Shown piece after piece: positions 12,705 to 27,400 of a DNA stretch of 64,000 nucleotides. The stretch's first letter is position 1. Every line of letters starts with the position of its first letter. Both the position numbers and the translations under genes were made by a program. Source of the DNA: Moringa oleifera (lineage: Eukaryota; Streptophyta; Magnoliopsida; Brassicales; Moringaceae). Where the stretch lies: the NCBI GenBank assembly GCA_021397835.1, contig JAJFZO010000609.1:10976001-11040000 (forward strand), read 5' to 3'. The notes under the pieces are model-generated. The model was not told where the DNA came from and ran no database searches. It saw only the letters and a program-made list of their open reading frames with translations.

Positions 12705-15700
12705 GAAAAAGAGACAGAAAGTCTGAGAGGGAAATCAACAAAAGGAAGGATAGAAATTTTGTGAGATGAGTGAAAGAGAGACAGTTGCAGAGAGAAATGG
12801 AAGGAAGCAGGGGAGTAGCCGTGCGTGTCTATAAGGTGGGTTGGTCATTGCTTATTATTACCAGAGGAGGGAGGCTTTGTATACCATAGAGTAGGTATAT
12901 TTATTTCAGGGACCATTGCTCTGCAGAATCTTCTGTACATGGATAAAACTAATGGTTCTGATTATAGTGCTGCCAACCCTTTCTCTCTCTCTTCAGTAGA
13001 AGGAAAGAGAGAGAGCAGCACATATTATGACTGTACCTCTGTGCTGTTTCTGGTCCTGCAGCTAAGCTGCCTGAGTGGCAGCTCTTGTCTCTGACAACTC
13101 TACGGAAACCCATAAACTAAAGGATGGTAGTGTGCAGGGGGTGGCTTAAATAGACTGTTAAAAAAAAAAAAGAAAAGAGGGAAGCATCCTTATTTATTAT
13201 ATTTTATAGTATTACAGCATTCAAGACTTTATAAGAGTTGGTGTCTGGAGCCAATGCCTGGCGCTGGCCCCCCTCCTGAGAAGGTTGTACGGTAAGAGGG
13301 TTGGCTTTTACTGCTACTAACTCCTTTACTTTTTCTGCTCCTTTACCTCAGACCCCACTTACTATTTGACCTTTTTCAATTTCGGAAATTGAGATTATGA
13401 GCTATACACCCACATAGCTCTAGCCCTAGCCCTTGCCTTCTTTTTGGCTTTCTGATAACACCCAAGCCATCTTCTTCTCCTTTCTTTTTATTTATTGTTT
13501 AACATAACATGCGTCTCTTTGTTTTGTTCCCAATTCTTCACCCTTGTTTTGCTTTCTTTTTTCTTTCCCCTTAAGCTGTGTGTCCTGGATCCTAATTGAC
13601 AAACCCCACGTGGAAGTGGGTTACCACTCAACTCAGGTGATGAGATGCTCCTCTTCTTTTAAACAAAGTTTAGTTTTTGCATAAAGACATCTCATTTACT
13701 ACCTTTTGTCCTTTCATTAACCAGTCTGGCTCCCTAATTGCCTGTGGAATCAGAAAGTGACAATCGTGCTTATTCTCTTCTATCAGTAAACACAAGGGCT
13801 ACCATATCTTTCTCTGATGGGTTATCAAGAAACAGACATTTTTGCAATTGTTTTGTCCTGCTAATGATAAACTAAAAGTAACACCACAACACCTACACGA
13901 TTTGGACAACACAGATAGAGTCAAGTACATACTACGAGGGGCAGGGGGTTAAAAGGCGTTTGAACAAGGAAGGATTGTTTGGTTTGCATTGAATTCTCCA
14001 GATCTATTCTTGTAATGTAAGTTGGGCAGGAGTTGTATAGGAAATGCACTCTACTGGCTCACTTCTTATCCTATGGCAGGCTCATACACATGCAACCCAC
14101 CTTTTTTTGGTACAAAAAAAAACCCCACTTTTCCATTTGGGTTTCTTCAATAAATCCCCTTTTTCAATTTTTTTGGTGTATTTTTTTAGACTTTACCCCA
14201 AAAAGTAAGAATTAAGAAATGTTTCAAAGATACTCTCTAAATCATTAAATAATGACATTTATGAGACTCAATTCAACCTCCTTGTGAAGACTTGTGTTAA
14301 TTACCTCAAGATGCCTTCATTACTCGGTGGTCAACTCAGCTTGACCCCTTCAAGATTCCTGCATTCAAACTTAGGAAGTAAGGTGAGAATTTCAAAGGAT
14401 CATGCCTTGTTTTAAGGGCATACCTTAGTTAGAATCTAGCTGTGATCACAACCATTATTCCTTCACCTAAGCTTATGCAGAAAGATTTTTCTTTTTTCTT
14501 TTTCTAGTTCAGTTCTGTACCCACTGTCCTTGTCCTGGTAGTACTCTTCTTGTCCTGGTACAAAAACCACATGGGCTTCATAATACCACCAAAGTCAGCA
14601 GTAATGGGTGACTGATTAGTCTGAAATCTGCAAGTCTGTAGTCTGAACTAAGCCCTGCAAAGTGAAGGTCCCTAAGAGGCACACCTGATGCACTGTTCTT
14701 CCTACATTATGTCACTATTGCATACCAAGACAAGACACATGCACCCTGATGCAGTGTTCAACCAGTTTGTGCAAATATACACATTATCTTCTCTGTACAG
14801 CTAGCAAACAGACTCCATCCTGCCAAGACACATCCCTGTACTGGATTATGCCCAGTCCTATTATTGTATAAAGATACCACTAATCACTTGGAGAAGGACA
14901 ATGATAATCTAACAAAGCTTGAATCAGCACAATTATCTACAACAAAATCAACCTCAAAAGCTACATGAGGTCAATCCCAGTGATCCACTATATGCGCAAG
15001 AGCAACAATCACAGCAGACTCTCGTCACCACAACAACTCCTCAGGACAACAACCAGCAATCACCAACACTCCAGTAAAAGAAGCAAACAATCCAACAAAG
15101 AAATGTAGACGCAAACCATATTTTAAGATGCTGGCTCATCTTAATTGCAAACCCTCAGGAGATTACAAATGCACGAAATGGTTCTGCCAAGAGATGGGAT
15201 TTCACCAAGAGAATTGGAAATTAGAGAGAGTAGAGGGATGGAATTGGCCAAAGAGTCACTGGATGAAGGAAAATAGAGAAAATAAAGTGAGAAAGAATAT
15301 GTAAGAGATTAAGGATGGAGGTAACTTGAAGAATTACTTTAAAATCACTATTGAAAAGAAAATCTCCCTTGCCAATTATTTATCCATACTGTAACCAAAA
15401 GTTGATAACATTGATATTCCTGGTTCAAGCCATCTACTTCTTGTTGATTAGTCCTTGCTCATCCAAAAAGGAGCTTAATCCAAAAAATAAAATAAAATAA
15501 AATAAACAAAGATGACAACGGTGATTAATATTTTCAATGCATAACATTCATTCTCTTATTTTTGTATGATCTAATCCAAACCATGATATCATAACAATAT
15601 AAAGGAGGTAGATTAGGTTAATCCTTACAAGTGAGAGGACAGGAGAGGGAGGGAAAAAATATAGCAACCTCACCCACCAAGAAAAATTATACTGATGCTA

Positions 15701-15805
15701 ACATAAACAAAGATTATTTTAACATTATACAACACTGAACTTACATTCAGGTTACAACAGAAAATACAATTTCCAGCCATCCTTTGTATGGCAGCACTAT
15801 TGCTA
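12705..15805. other. GRF upstream region and DENN-gene 3' flank; no gene seen
   Basis: The GRF promoter lies just above 12.7 kb. Around 14521-14560 the phrase tgtcctggta occurs twice 20 bp apart. An (AAAAT)n tract is at about 15484-15505. A frame near 15.0-15.3 kb is open for a stretch but matches no family I recognise. The region below 15806 is probably 3' UTR of the DENN gene. Confidence 0.45.
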
Positions 15806-17318
15806 CTATTGCTTCTGGAAAAAAGAGAGAACAAGATCTGTATGTACAGAGAAGAGTTGTGTGTCGATGAAAAGCTGCTCAGCATGGCAAATGGAAAACA
15901 ATTAATCAATATGCTTGCGGCCATTGTAAGACTTACAAATTGAAGAGACACAGTTAATTTGGTATGTCAACATTGTACATTGTCCAATATGAATAAAACA
16001 AGAAAAAGAGCCAAATCTCTTTTCTGCAAATTCACACTTAAAACTCAGCAAAATTTGCGTACAGAGAAACTGACAGCATAGTTCACAATCTAGGCAATGG
16101 TAGTCCAAAAAATTGCGTCCCTTATTAAGACATCATCTCTTTCTTTATATATACTTACCACAACAATAAAAATATCAACAGTAATACTTGACAAACCCAA
16201 CACCCAGTATATGATAAACATGTCATAATTAACTGTCAAACGGTAAAACCTTGTTGATGTATCTATGGTATTTACATCAGCCTGGCTTAAGCAAATATAA
16301 GTTGACTACCAGATAAAAAGAAAAAGAAAAAAAAAAGTTGCAGAAATTCATGTTTCATTACTCCACGCACCTTCATAAATGGTCGATCACGACTAGGGAA
16401 TGAGTCTATAAAACTTTCCTTCAAAAGCAGGGATACCTACAAAAATGAATTCAAAATCAGGCTAATGAGCAGTTTATGGTATTATTTTGCCATTGGAATA
16501 TTCGACTTCATATTCATTATGCAGCTTATGGATCTGCAGAGTCACAGGTAGGCTTATCCTTGGGAATCAAAAACTGCATTTTTCTCAATCAGCAAGTACT
16601 TCTATGACCAAAAGATTAAGTGGTTCATAAAATTAACTTCTTAGTAGATGGATTATTGAAAATCTTGAGTGGGATAATTTGGATATAATCCTATTCTTCA
16701 CCACCTCCTTTCAGGGATCACCCTCAAGGGTTGTACCATTACTAATTTCATTGCACCAAATACTTTTATGTTCCATACCAAATAAAATGCCACATTTCTT
16801 TTGATACTCTAGTAACTCCAGTGTGCTTATGTATCCTAAAACATATTATTTTATTCAAAAAGGAGAAGTGGATATAATACAGTGGAGAACTGCAGATGAC
16901 ACTGCCGGGTATTCAGGTGATGTTCTTTTGCTATGGGACATAGCATAGTCACAATAGGAAAAATACAGGTAAAATAAATTCACAGCTCTCCAGAGCAATT
17001 TGATTCAACCTTTTCACACCATTGTGTATTTGTATCCCTCACACAAATATCTGATTTATTAAAAAAATAATATCGCTAACAGCACGTTTGGTTCGCAAGA
17101 ATACCAACTCTTTTCCTACCTTATTTTACACAGAATTATTTTTCTAATGTTTGATTCATTTTTATCAAGAAATTCTAATTCTTTGAGAAATTTATATTCT
17201 TTGAAAACCTGAAATAGCTATTCCGAAGTGAACCCTCGAAATAGCTATTCTATGAAAACAAAGCATGGTTACACTTTTTTTATTTCTAACGTATCCTTGA
17301 TAAAATTCTTAAATTACT

Positions 17319-17351
<33 letters not shown>

Positions 17352-18463
17352 CAACTTTATATTTTTTTATTTTTTAAATACTTTACAAAAAATAAAAATA
17401 TTATTATTAAAAAATTAATTAATATTAATATTTTTTTTATAATATTAATATTTAAAAATAAAAAAATAATTATTAGCATATTATTTAGTTAATACTATTT
17501 TTATAATAATTTATTATTATAAAATATTTATTAATTAATATCATTTTAATAAAAATTTAATAAAAATTTAATAAAAATAATTAAATTATTATTAATTTAG
17601 TTGAAGAATATACTAGTCTTTTAAATTTGTTTCAATTACTTTCCTACCTTATTCTTTAATGAACTAAACACAGGAAAATAAATTCATACTCTATTCAATT
17701 CCAATAAACCAAACATAATAATACTTATTCTTTTCTATTCATTTTCTTTTTTATTCCCAAAGAATACTTATTTTATTCCCTCTCTATTTCTTCAACGAAG
17801 CAAACATGCCACAATGGGATTTCTTCTTGACTAAAGAAATCATTTCTTATTTTCTTCCAATGCAGGTGAGGAGGGGGTGTGGGATGGTAAATTTCTTTTC
17901 CCCATTGATTTAGCAATCATTTCTCTGAGAACCAACTAATACAGAAGCAAGAGAACCAATTATGTTTCACATTCAACAATCAGATTATATAACTTTACTC
18001 AGAATTTTGTGGTTGGGAAAAAACATACCTTATCATTATTGGATTGTACATTTGTAATTGTGTGTGAGCGCAGATTAGAGCAAAGAGAATCCAAGTATGA
18101 TCTTAACACAATTAGAAAACCCTTTGCAGCTTCAACCTACATGCCAAAATTACACATTAAAACCCTGATTAAAAATCAAACACACAACTTGCTACTAAAT
18201 GCACACTGTTTCTAAATACTTAAAAAAACAAAAAGATATAGCCAATGTGGTTTAGCAAACTGATCTGATGAAATACTCATGCAAAAAGCCTTCCAGATAT
18301 TATGAAAAATAATCCAGTCATGGAAATCATGAGAGAAGGCATTTATCCCAGCAAAATAAAATCTGCATCAATATCACTGCAGATAAAACAACAATTTAAG
18401 AAAAGAACCTGATGTAAACAACTGTATAAGTAAACTTTAATGTCTATGGTGGTGTGGGTGTGG

Positions 18464-18499
<36 letters not shown>

Positions 18500-21400
18500 A
18501 ACATCTGTGCATTCATAGACTGGTCTTCTCCTTGCCAAATAACTTTCTCCCACAAGCTTTGCATGATAAGGACTTAAGGACAAAAATAACTCCTTCTGTT
18601 GTGGCAGTTGAGGTATCGTGGGTGACTTAACCTGTGATGTTATGCAAGGAGGAAAAAGAATTGATAACTTGGTTTCATGGCATAATGATGGCTCCCAAAC
18701 AAACAGTGATTGGAACATTGCATCACTTGAGAAAATCTACAGAATATTATAGATAACAATGCAAACTAAAGTATCCATACCAAAAGAAAGGTGACAAACA
18801 CACAAGAAATTTTAAAGACCTTTTGGCTTTCAATTTGCTGAGCAATTAGTTTGGGAGAAACAGGACATCTATTGCAGAAACTTTTAGACTTGCATAACCT
18901 GATGCATGTTCTTATCTATTATACATCCTAGATTAGTTACAATATGAGACCATGACGTTCTCAATTTGACCATCTTAACACAAGTATATCTGATCACCCA
19001 CCAGAACACCAACACCCCCTACCCCAGAAGAGAAATAAAAATCAGTTATATCAAATGAGCTGCGTCAATCAAACTCAAAAGAAAAATCAATTGGCAAAAA
19101 AGTGATTGCATGTCTTACACACAATTTCCCCAACTCCAAGCCTCAACAAAATGCCACTAAAAAATGACTACTGGTAGCAAAGAATAAATGTTCTATTATT
19201 AGGCATATACTTCGAAACCTTGTCCTAGGGAAGTTCTACGAGAAGTTCTACATATGTATAACATTCTGTCATGTTTCACAACCATGTAACTCAGAAAGCA
19301 ACAAGCACTTGTTAACAGCTAAACTTAATGAGCCACAAAAAAGTATAGGAACAAAATTGCTCAAAAAATATAAACCTGGTTCTTGTTAGCGTCAACCACA
19401 ATTACATTGGTTAATCTTGACTGTACTTCACTGGTTTTGTTCTTTACACCAACCTACAGACAAATGTTACTTTTAGTAGCCAGTACAATGTCAGGAACAC
19501 TGAAATTAGAGAAATAATGACGAGGAGAGATCATGGAACCCGGTTTTAATTCATACTCCTTGTAAGGATGCATAAGTGCACCTTATTATTCAGTAAGATA
19601 TAGAAGAAGCCAATTTTCACAGGCTTAACAGATAAATCCATGAAATTACTTTCTATTAATAAATCAAAAGGTAAGCAGGTCTGCAATCTACAACTTGCAC
19701 CCACAAGCATTATATCCACCAATATTATTTCACAAGTGTATATGCAACACATCCATTATATTCAAACACTCACTATATAGGGAACCGGTGCATCCAAAAA
19801 ATCCAGCATGTCATCTGGCAAAACCTGGAAGTTCTTCATGCTATTAGTAACCGAAGGAACAATTCAGACTGAGTCAGTAAATCATGCAGGCTCGAAAAGA
19901 GAGAGAGTACCGGCATTAGCAGGCTTTGCCATTGATAAGGACGAATTAATGGGATGATTGCCAAAACCGAAGCAGACAAGATTCCCTATATATCAAAAGA
20001 GAGAGAGGGTTGGGGGGGGGGGAAAGGAAGCAAAGATTTAGGTATAACTCCACATGTTCTATGCTTTGTATATTCAGGACTGCCAAAGGACTAAGTTCCA
20101 TCAATTAAATAGAACTTAGAATAGTTTGCAATGAAAGGGCATTGATGTTAAACGTTATTACTCAAACAAAACCGATCATTTCTTGACATTACACTTTAAG
20201 ATCAATATCTAAGCATCAATATAAATCACCCCATTCCCAACCTATCTATAGAAAAGTGACTAGTCCTAGGGGCTAATAGTCCAACACAAGGGAATGTCAT
20301 GTTGCTTTCCAGTTGGGACTGAATAAATCCAACATTTTGATAACTTTTACAGAAAATTATGATTTTTCGAACAGAATGTGAATGACACCATTATCAACTT
20401 TGAGGAGTGTACATACCAAATTAGAACAAACAACTACAATCTGCTTTTCCAGTAATGCTCCTGCAAACATTGTCAGCACCTGCAAAGTGAAACAGAAACC
20501 ATATTCACCTCCATAGATGCCTCTCTGAATGTAAAACCATATACATTCAAATCAAAGAATATTCAACAAAGAAGCAAGATTAAAAAACCACGTCAGAGGT
20601 ATAGGAGATTTATCAACATTTTAAAAGACCACATTATTGGATGTTTTTTATTTTGATGATGATCTCAACTCTGCACTAGTGCACAAACGTACATTGTAGC
20701 AACTACTACAAATCAATCGATATCTCTAAACTAAGATGATCTCAAACTAATAGATACAGTTTCCAGATGAAGGCATCACTGGATCGGACAAGATCTACCT
20801 CCTCAGCACAGTCCAAAAAAACCAACGTAGATCCTCACAAAATCCAACAGGGCATTACAACCTATTGATTCCATATTCCCAGCAAGACAAGCTAAAATAA
20901 CTTTAGAGAAGCAACAAGTTTCTTTTGGTAAGCACAATATAAACAACAATAAACACAATCAGAAACGTAAGACAGAACATGATGTCTTACAATAAGAAGC
21001 TATAATTGTCAAAGCGAACCAGGAAGTTACATTTTCAAGTCGCAATGATCCACATATGCAAGCAACAGCCCATGTGGATAGTGCAGTTGCTTCTTCCTCA
21101 GCCAAAAGAGCACTGTGTGCCTGATGCAAACAAAGGGCACTGAGATGAAAATGATCTGCTACGTATATATAAGTAACTTCGAACTAAATCCTTTCTTACA
21201 AATGTGAAAATGAATAAAATATAGTTCATTTGCTCCTGAAAGCTAACATCACATCTACCTCTGCGAATTCCAGACTTGTACGGCATGATCGCAAATCAAT
21301 AGTTGAGCCAGCAGTATGTAGAACTGTTTCATCAGATCGATGATATTCCATTGGATGAAGGTGCTCCAAAGGACGAAACCTAAGCGTTGATCCCCTTGGG

Positions 21401-24400
21401 GGGCATTGCAAACGGTAATACTCACATAATATCTGTAATGATCCATGGTTGTTTGCCTGGAAATTGAGGAAAAATTTTTCAGATTTGAAAGATATATCAG
21501 AGAGCAAGATTCTCATAGCAGATGGGCTAAAGACTAAACAAGATAAAGTTCAACCTTAGCCCATTCAAGAATATCAAGGTGGTCACTTGAATCTTCCTGG
21601 CCAGAAAAAGATGCTTCTTCTGTCTCTGTATCATCAACGTCACTCCTAAAATTCCTATCTTCACTTGGCGAACCCTGAAAACTGTAATTAAACAATTTTA
21701 TATGGCATTTCCACAGAAACTTACGATTAACCTGGTAATATCCATCAGGGAGAGAGATAGAGAGGGGGAGGAGAGTACAATAATTTAGTTTTTAAAGATG
21801 ACTAGAATGCAATTACAAACACATACAACATCAAAGTAATCATACACTGCATATGTTATTCATATCACCATTGTGTGATGCATGATTCAACTATTTACGG
21901 CAGGCATGTCCAAGGTATATTTCCACATTTTCTGTCATGCCCGAGTCGATCAAATTGGAGTTAATGATATAACATAATTGAGGATGGACTAGAAGGTCTA
22001 GTATACACTAACTTTGCACAGTAAAGATACGAATAGAAGCTTTAACCATGCAGAGAGAAGACAACAAATAGAGTTTGTAAAGTTATCACATCTTGATCCA
22101 TACAGTTATTGCTTGGTAAAGATTATGATGGGACTCTGTCCTGTAAATGTAGCTCCACAGACATGGACATTGAACTATTTCAGGGTCACATAATACATCC
22201 TACAGTATTATGCACTCCATTCATCACGACAACATCAGATAATCAATTGACCTTCACAGAGAATCTATCATTCCAGAACATTCCTCAGCAAATATTATAA
22301 AAATAATAACAATGAACAGAAATGTGTATTTCAAGAGATGCCTGAATGGGAATTTTTCCTCATTGCAATATTCATCAACCAAAAGGGAGATTCCAATCAT
22401 TAAAATTGAAAAAAGGTCTATACTTAAAGCAAGTATATAATTTCTTTAGCAACTAGGCCTCAGTCACAGATTTCCAGTAATTAAGGATGATAAGAAATCA
22501 GAGAACTGGAATGGCATACCTGGAGCAAGATTCAGAACTTTCATACTGGTAATAGCGAAGAAGTGGCAGAACAGCACTTGGTAGATGTCTTTCCACCACC
22601 TGCTTAGTTGTGGAGAAATCATCAACATCAATTTCACAATCTTCAAGGTTGTTGCTAGAGAATTCTCTATTATACGCAACTACCCCAGATCCATGATCAA
22701 TGGTGACAACAGCCTTGTCATCAAGATAATTCCTCACCAAATGAGACTCCCCTTCAAGCTTCTGATGCTCCACATGACTCCCTTCAACCATAGCTCTTTC
22801 AGGTGTAGAATCTTCTGAACTTGCTTTAGCAGTTCCATTCACTGAGTCCCCTTCATCTCTATGGTCTGGTGATATACCATCTGAATGTTTTTCATTGCTG
22901 TTGACCTCCAAGGATTCTAAATCTAAATCACCAATACCTTTAATTAACCGTTCCAACCTTTCTTCAGTGAAGATACTGCATGAAAAGAGTAAAGTGTCAG
23001 AATGAACTGACATGAACCAGAATCATATTGCAATTGTCTTCAAGCGAGCATTTTAGAGACTAGAAACGGTTACATTTCAAATTTGAATAACCAAAGAGTT
23101 ATGACTTATTACAAACTCAAGACCAATATATATGTATCTATTGCTTACGTAGCAACAAGGGAGTCCAAACCTTAACAAGCATAGTTAGTTTTAGAGGTCA
23201 GGATTCCTATAAAATCTACTAAATCCTCCTCCTTTACAAAAGTAGCTCGCGATGCCCATACTTTTGAAGTATGTAGCCAATATTCCCTATAAACCTCTAT
23301 AGATAACTCACGATCTTTCTTGGCCATCATAAGAAAAAAATTTAGTCATTGAAGACATACGAGAATGTATAGTGAGGACAGGGAGCATTCTCTCTCTCCC
23401 TCTCTAATTGACTTTTTGTAACATCTAAATACACAACAATTGCCAGAAGAAATACATGAATTTCAAATATCCCGTTAGCATGTAGCATAATAGATTTCTG
23501 AAGACAGAAAAACTTGGGATACTAAGTTATATCACTCATCATTTTCTTTCTTTGTCTTTTTCTTTTCTCTTGGCAGTAATATGTGAAGCATTCTTCTCCA
23601 CATGGCAAAGGAAACCTAAGATCATGTCTTACAATGTGTAAATCTGAATTGAAGAAACTTCTACTGTTAAAAGTTTCTTTATGCTGCATTAATAATCTTA
23701 TTCATTCAACTTATTCCTACTTATGTAAAGAGGCAGAGGAGACAGTCAATCACTTATTGCTAGGCTGCAACTGGACTGCTCAGCCAGGGGAGAGGGTTTT
23801 AAATCTGTTGGGGTTGGCTTGGGTAAGAGCAGGGACTGTAGGAGAGGAACTTCTGGCTTGAAGTGGACAGAGAGCTGCAAGAGAGAGAGAGAGAGAGAGA
23901 GAGAGTTGTGCATGATTCCTCAATTAGTATTTTGGGTTACATGAAAAGAAAGGAATAGAAGAGCTTTCGATAATCTGAAACACCTATACCAATTGTGAAA
24001 AGAGTTGTGGGGCAGTGTTTTAAAACTGTGGACTTCAAGGAATTATTTTGTAAATGCGGAGGATATAATAGAGTTCATTGAACTACTAACTCCTACAATC
24101 TAACTAAAATTGTAATAGGATGCACCCCCTAGGTGCTTTGTAAATAATGCTACACTTTTGTTTCTGTTCAAAAATAATAATAATAATAATCTTATTCATT
24201 CCCACCTGACATCCAGGAAACTTGTTGCTATAGTAATGTTTCTGAATAATGTTCTAAAAAATTCACCAATTAATTTTTTGTTTTTTTCCTAAATTTCATT
24301 AATATCATCATCTTAAATATGACATAATTCAGAAGTAATACAAACCATCAGGTTAAACACCCATATGAAATAATAAAATAGCCAACTCTAAATCACTCTC

Positions 24401-27400
24401 TCTACCAGGCACTCAGAAACTCTCGTCCTCTGTGTCATCTGGCTCAGCAGCCCTTAAGTGATGATGCATCATCCAAGAAAGCCACCAAAAACGAAAGCAC
24501 ATTTTCAAGCTCCAATGATTAGTTTAAGAGACTGATATTGCCAGGTTCATGCATCTACAGTATATAATTCCCAAATACAAGATACAGAGATATTCAAAAA
24601 CAGAAACAAAACAGTAATTCACACTTCAATTTTTAGCTGACTACCTAGATAGCATCATATAACAGGTACAAAGACTATGATATAAGGGCTGAGGGAAGAA
24701 AAGGTAAACAGTCATAAGTAAATATGAACACACCTATTTAATACACCAAAGTGCAATTCAAAAAAAGGAAGCCTTGAAATAATGCAATAACATCTGCGTG
24801 TGGTCAAAATGTGACGGCTAAAAGATGGGGCAGGTTGTCTATCTGAAATCATGGAAAGCAATCCAGACGGTCTTTGTACTAATTCTTCAACTAGGACGCA
24901 GCACCCATACAAAGTTGAATTATCAGCAACCTAGGAAACAAAGGTTATGTAAAATGAGGACAAAAAAAGAAAGAAGTAATAATAAATTTGAAGCAGAAAG
25001 TACAGCAATTCATAGTTCTTGCAAACAGAGAAAAAAAATACAGAGCTGAAACTGGCAAAATAATTCCATATTGAAACAACTAGAATAATTTCAAATCGAA
25101 GTCAACATGAAACTTATATATAAATAGTAATAATTTTAACTGAAAAATGGCTACTGATCCACCTCAAGAGCACACATTCTGCAGTTCTCATGAGCAAGCT
25201 AGTCTATGCAACTACTTTCATCAGTAAATCACAACCAAATGACACAAGTTCTACCTCATTTCCTTCATGTTAAATCATTGACTTCACCTTACATATTAAA
25301 ATTCACATAATGGGATTCTTTCACAACAAATTAGTACAAAACTTGCAAAGAAAGATTCTAAACTACAGCAAAGAAAAATAAGAAAAAGTAGCTGGCTGTG
25401 TCAACCATGGAACAACAACTAAAGAAGTCTTTACTGCACATACCCCTTCTGGGGAACTCTGGTTAAGCAAAGAGATAAAATACAGAAGACTTCACAAAAG
25501 GTGGAAGAGGTGTTGCTTACCTGTAGTCGGAATACAAATGAAAGATCACTTGGCTTGAGGTGTTCCTACAAAATAAGCACCATCACAACTTAGTACATCA
25601 AGTTGGACTCGCATATATTAAAGAGCTACTTCTTTATAGAAAATTATGATCAAATTAGATGCAAAGGCTTCCACATTCTAATCAGAAAATATGAGAAAAT
25701 GAAGATCACTATAACCAAAGTCAAAAAGGATTAATGCATGATAGTATGAACCGATACCTGACTAAGAAGAATCTCGTTCAACTCACTCATGGAAGGAGTT
25801 TTCTCAACAGCATGAACCTGAAACCCCATAAATGCGGTTATGGAAAGGAGCACACTCGATAAAGAAGAAACAAAATAAAGTGCATAAATTGCTTGAGTGA
25901 TCTTAATCTATAAATTCAACTTTTTTTTAAAGTGAAATACGATTCTTACAAATAATTGTGAAAGTGAATGTGAATGCAACAATCAAAATACAGGATAACA
26001 CCACCAGTTGTACAACATTCAGGATAAGCAGGCGTATCAGGTAAGCATTTCATAATACTTCAGCTAAACTTGCCAAATCTTCAGAAATAAGTCCACAGTC
26101 CTTGCAGGAGATGTTTGTGATTATATCACTAAGTGAACAAAGTTAGAGATTAAACAAAACTACCTCACTCATTTAACAGAGACGCAGCTTCAAAACAAAA
26201 TACCAATCATATTGTATAAATAGATATTGAACTTCCTCAAAAATTCTTCATAGAACTTCCCATTTTACAGCTTGATCGCACTGAGTACTATAACAGAACT
26301 CTAGTTAATCTAGTTGTTGTTCTGTTGAAAAGAATTATTCAATCGGGCTTCAATTTAGAAACAGCATAGCAACTCCAAGTATTACACTTTCAAAATGATG
26401 AGTTCATAAAATTAGTAACTTAAAGAACTTAAATTTACCATCACATTCTATGAATGATGTTTAACAAAAACAAAATGGAACAAAATAGATTGGATATTGA
26501 AAGATTCCGAATACAGAGAACAACAACAATAGCAAACAAACAGATTTATGAAGTACTAATTCAACCTCAAGGCCTGCAGGGAAGCAAAATGATAGAAGAT
26601 CCTTGTATTTAAGTGGCAGCTGTTTCTCAGGAGGATACACAAATAAGACCTGGAAGTAGAAAAGAGAAAATCATATAAAGGTTGAAACCAGTCGGAAATT
26701 TCATAGATAAACTCAGACCCTTTTTAACAAAAGTTCCTACCTGAGGTTCAAGATTGGGTTCCACACGGGAATGATTCTGGTAACAAAGTGCACTTCGTAA
26801 TTTCCCTGAACCTTCAGACTTTCTGGCAATATATTGCCTTTGAAGTGCCAGAATATCACAATTAGGATGAAGTCCAACAACTACCATGCTCTCGAAAAGC
26901 CTTGATGGCTCTTTCCAGCACCTATGATCCTGCATAATTACATAACACGGATGTTATAGAAACACTATAACTAAATTTTCAGTTTGACAAGCAATCATGT
27001 TATGATAACAGGGGCTGTGATAAAACATGCAACAATGGAATGCATCAAGCATCATAAGATTTCTCATTAACAAAGAATCAGAAGTCAGGATGCATTCAAG
27101 AAGCAACCACTTTGTTTCTTGGCAATCAATCTACTTCATTTGAGGTCATTTTTCAGAGAAGCATTAGATACTGCAAACTACCACAACGAAATGGAAAAAG
27201 ATATGAGAACTACTATTTCCCTAAACATAAGGAGGTAACTTGAACAAATCAACATACCAAGTACTGCAACTGAAAACTTGCCCACTGTCGCTTTTGGCTA
27301 GTTAAAACCTCTGGATTGTAATTTCCACTTCTCACTTCAGGGGGTTGCGAGAAGCCTTTTAAAACTTTTGTAAACTGCCGTTGAAGTTTTTGAAGTTGGC

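Noticed and set aside
15000..15290. Plus-strand open stretch with Cys/Lys-rich reading near 15.1 kb
   Set aside because: Considered as a transposon remnant, but no motif could be assigned and frames break on both sides.
15902..16108. 68-codon minus-strand frame below DENN exon 17
   Set aside because: Lies in the last DENN intron; the true last exon starts at 15874 and encodes LFIDTQLFSV.
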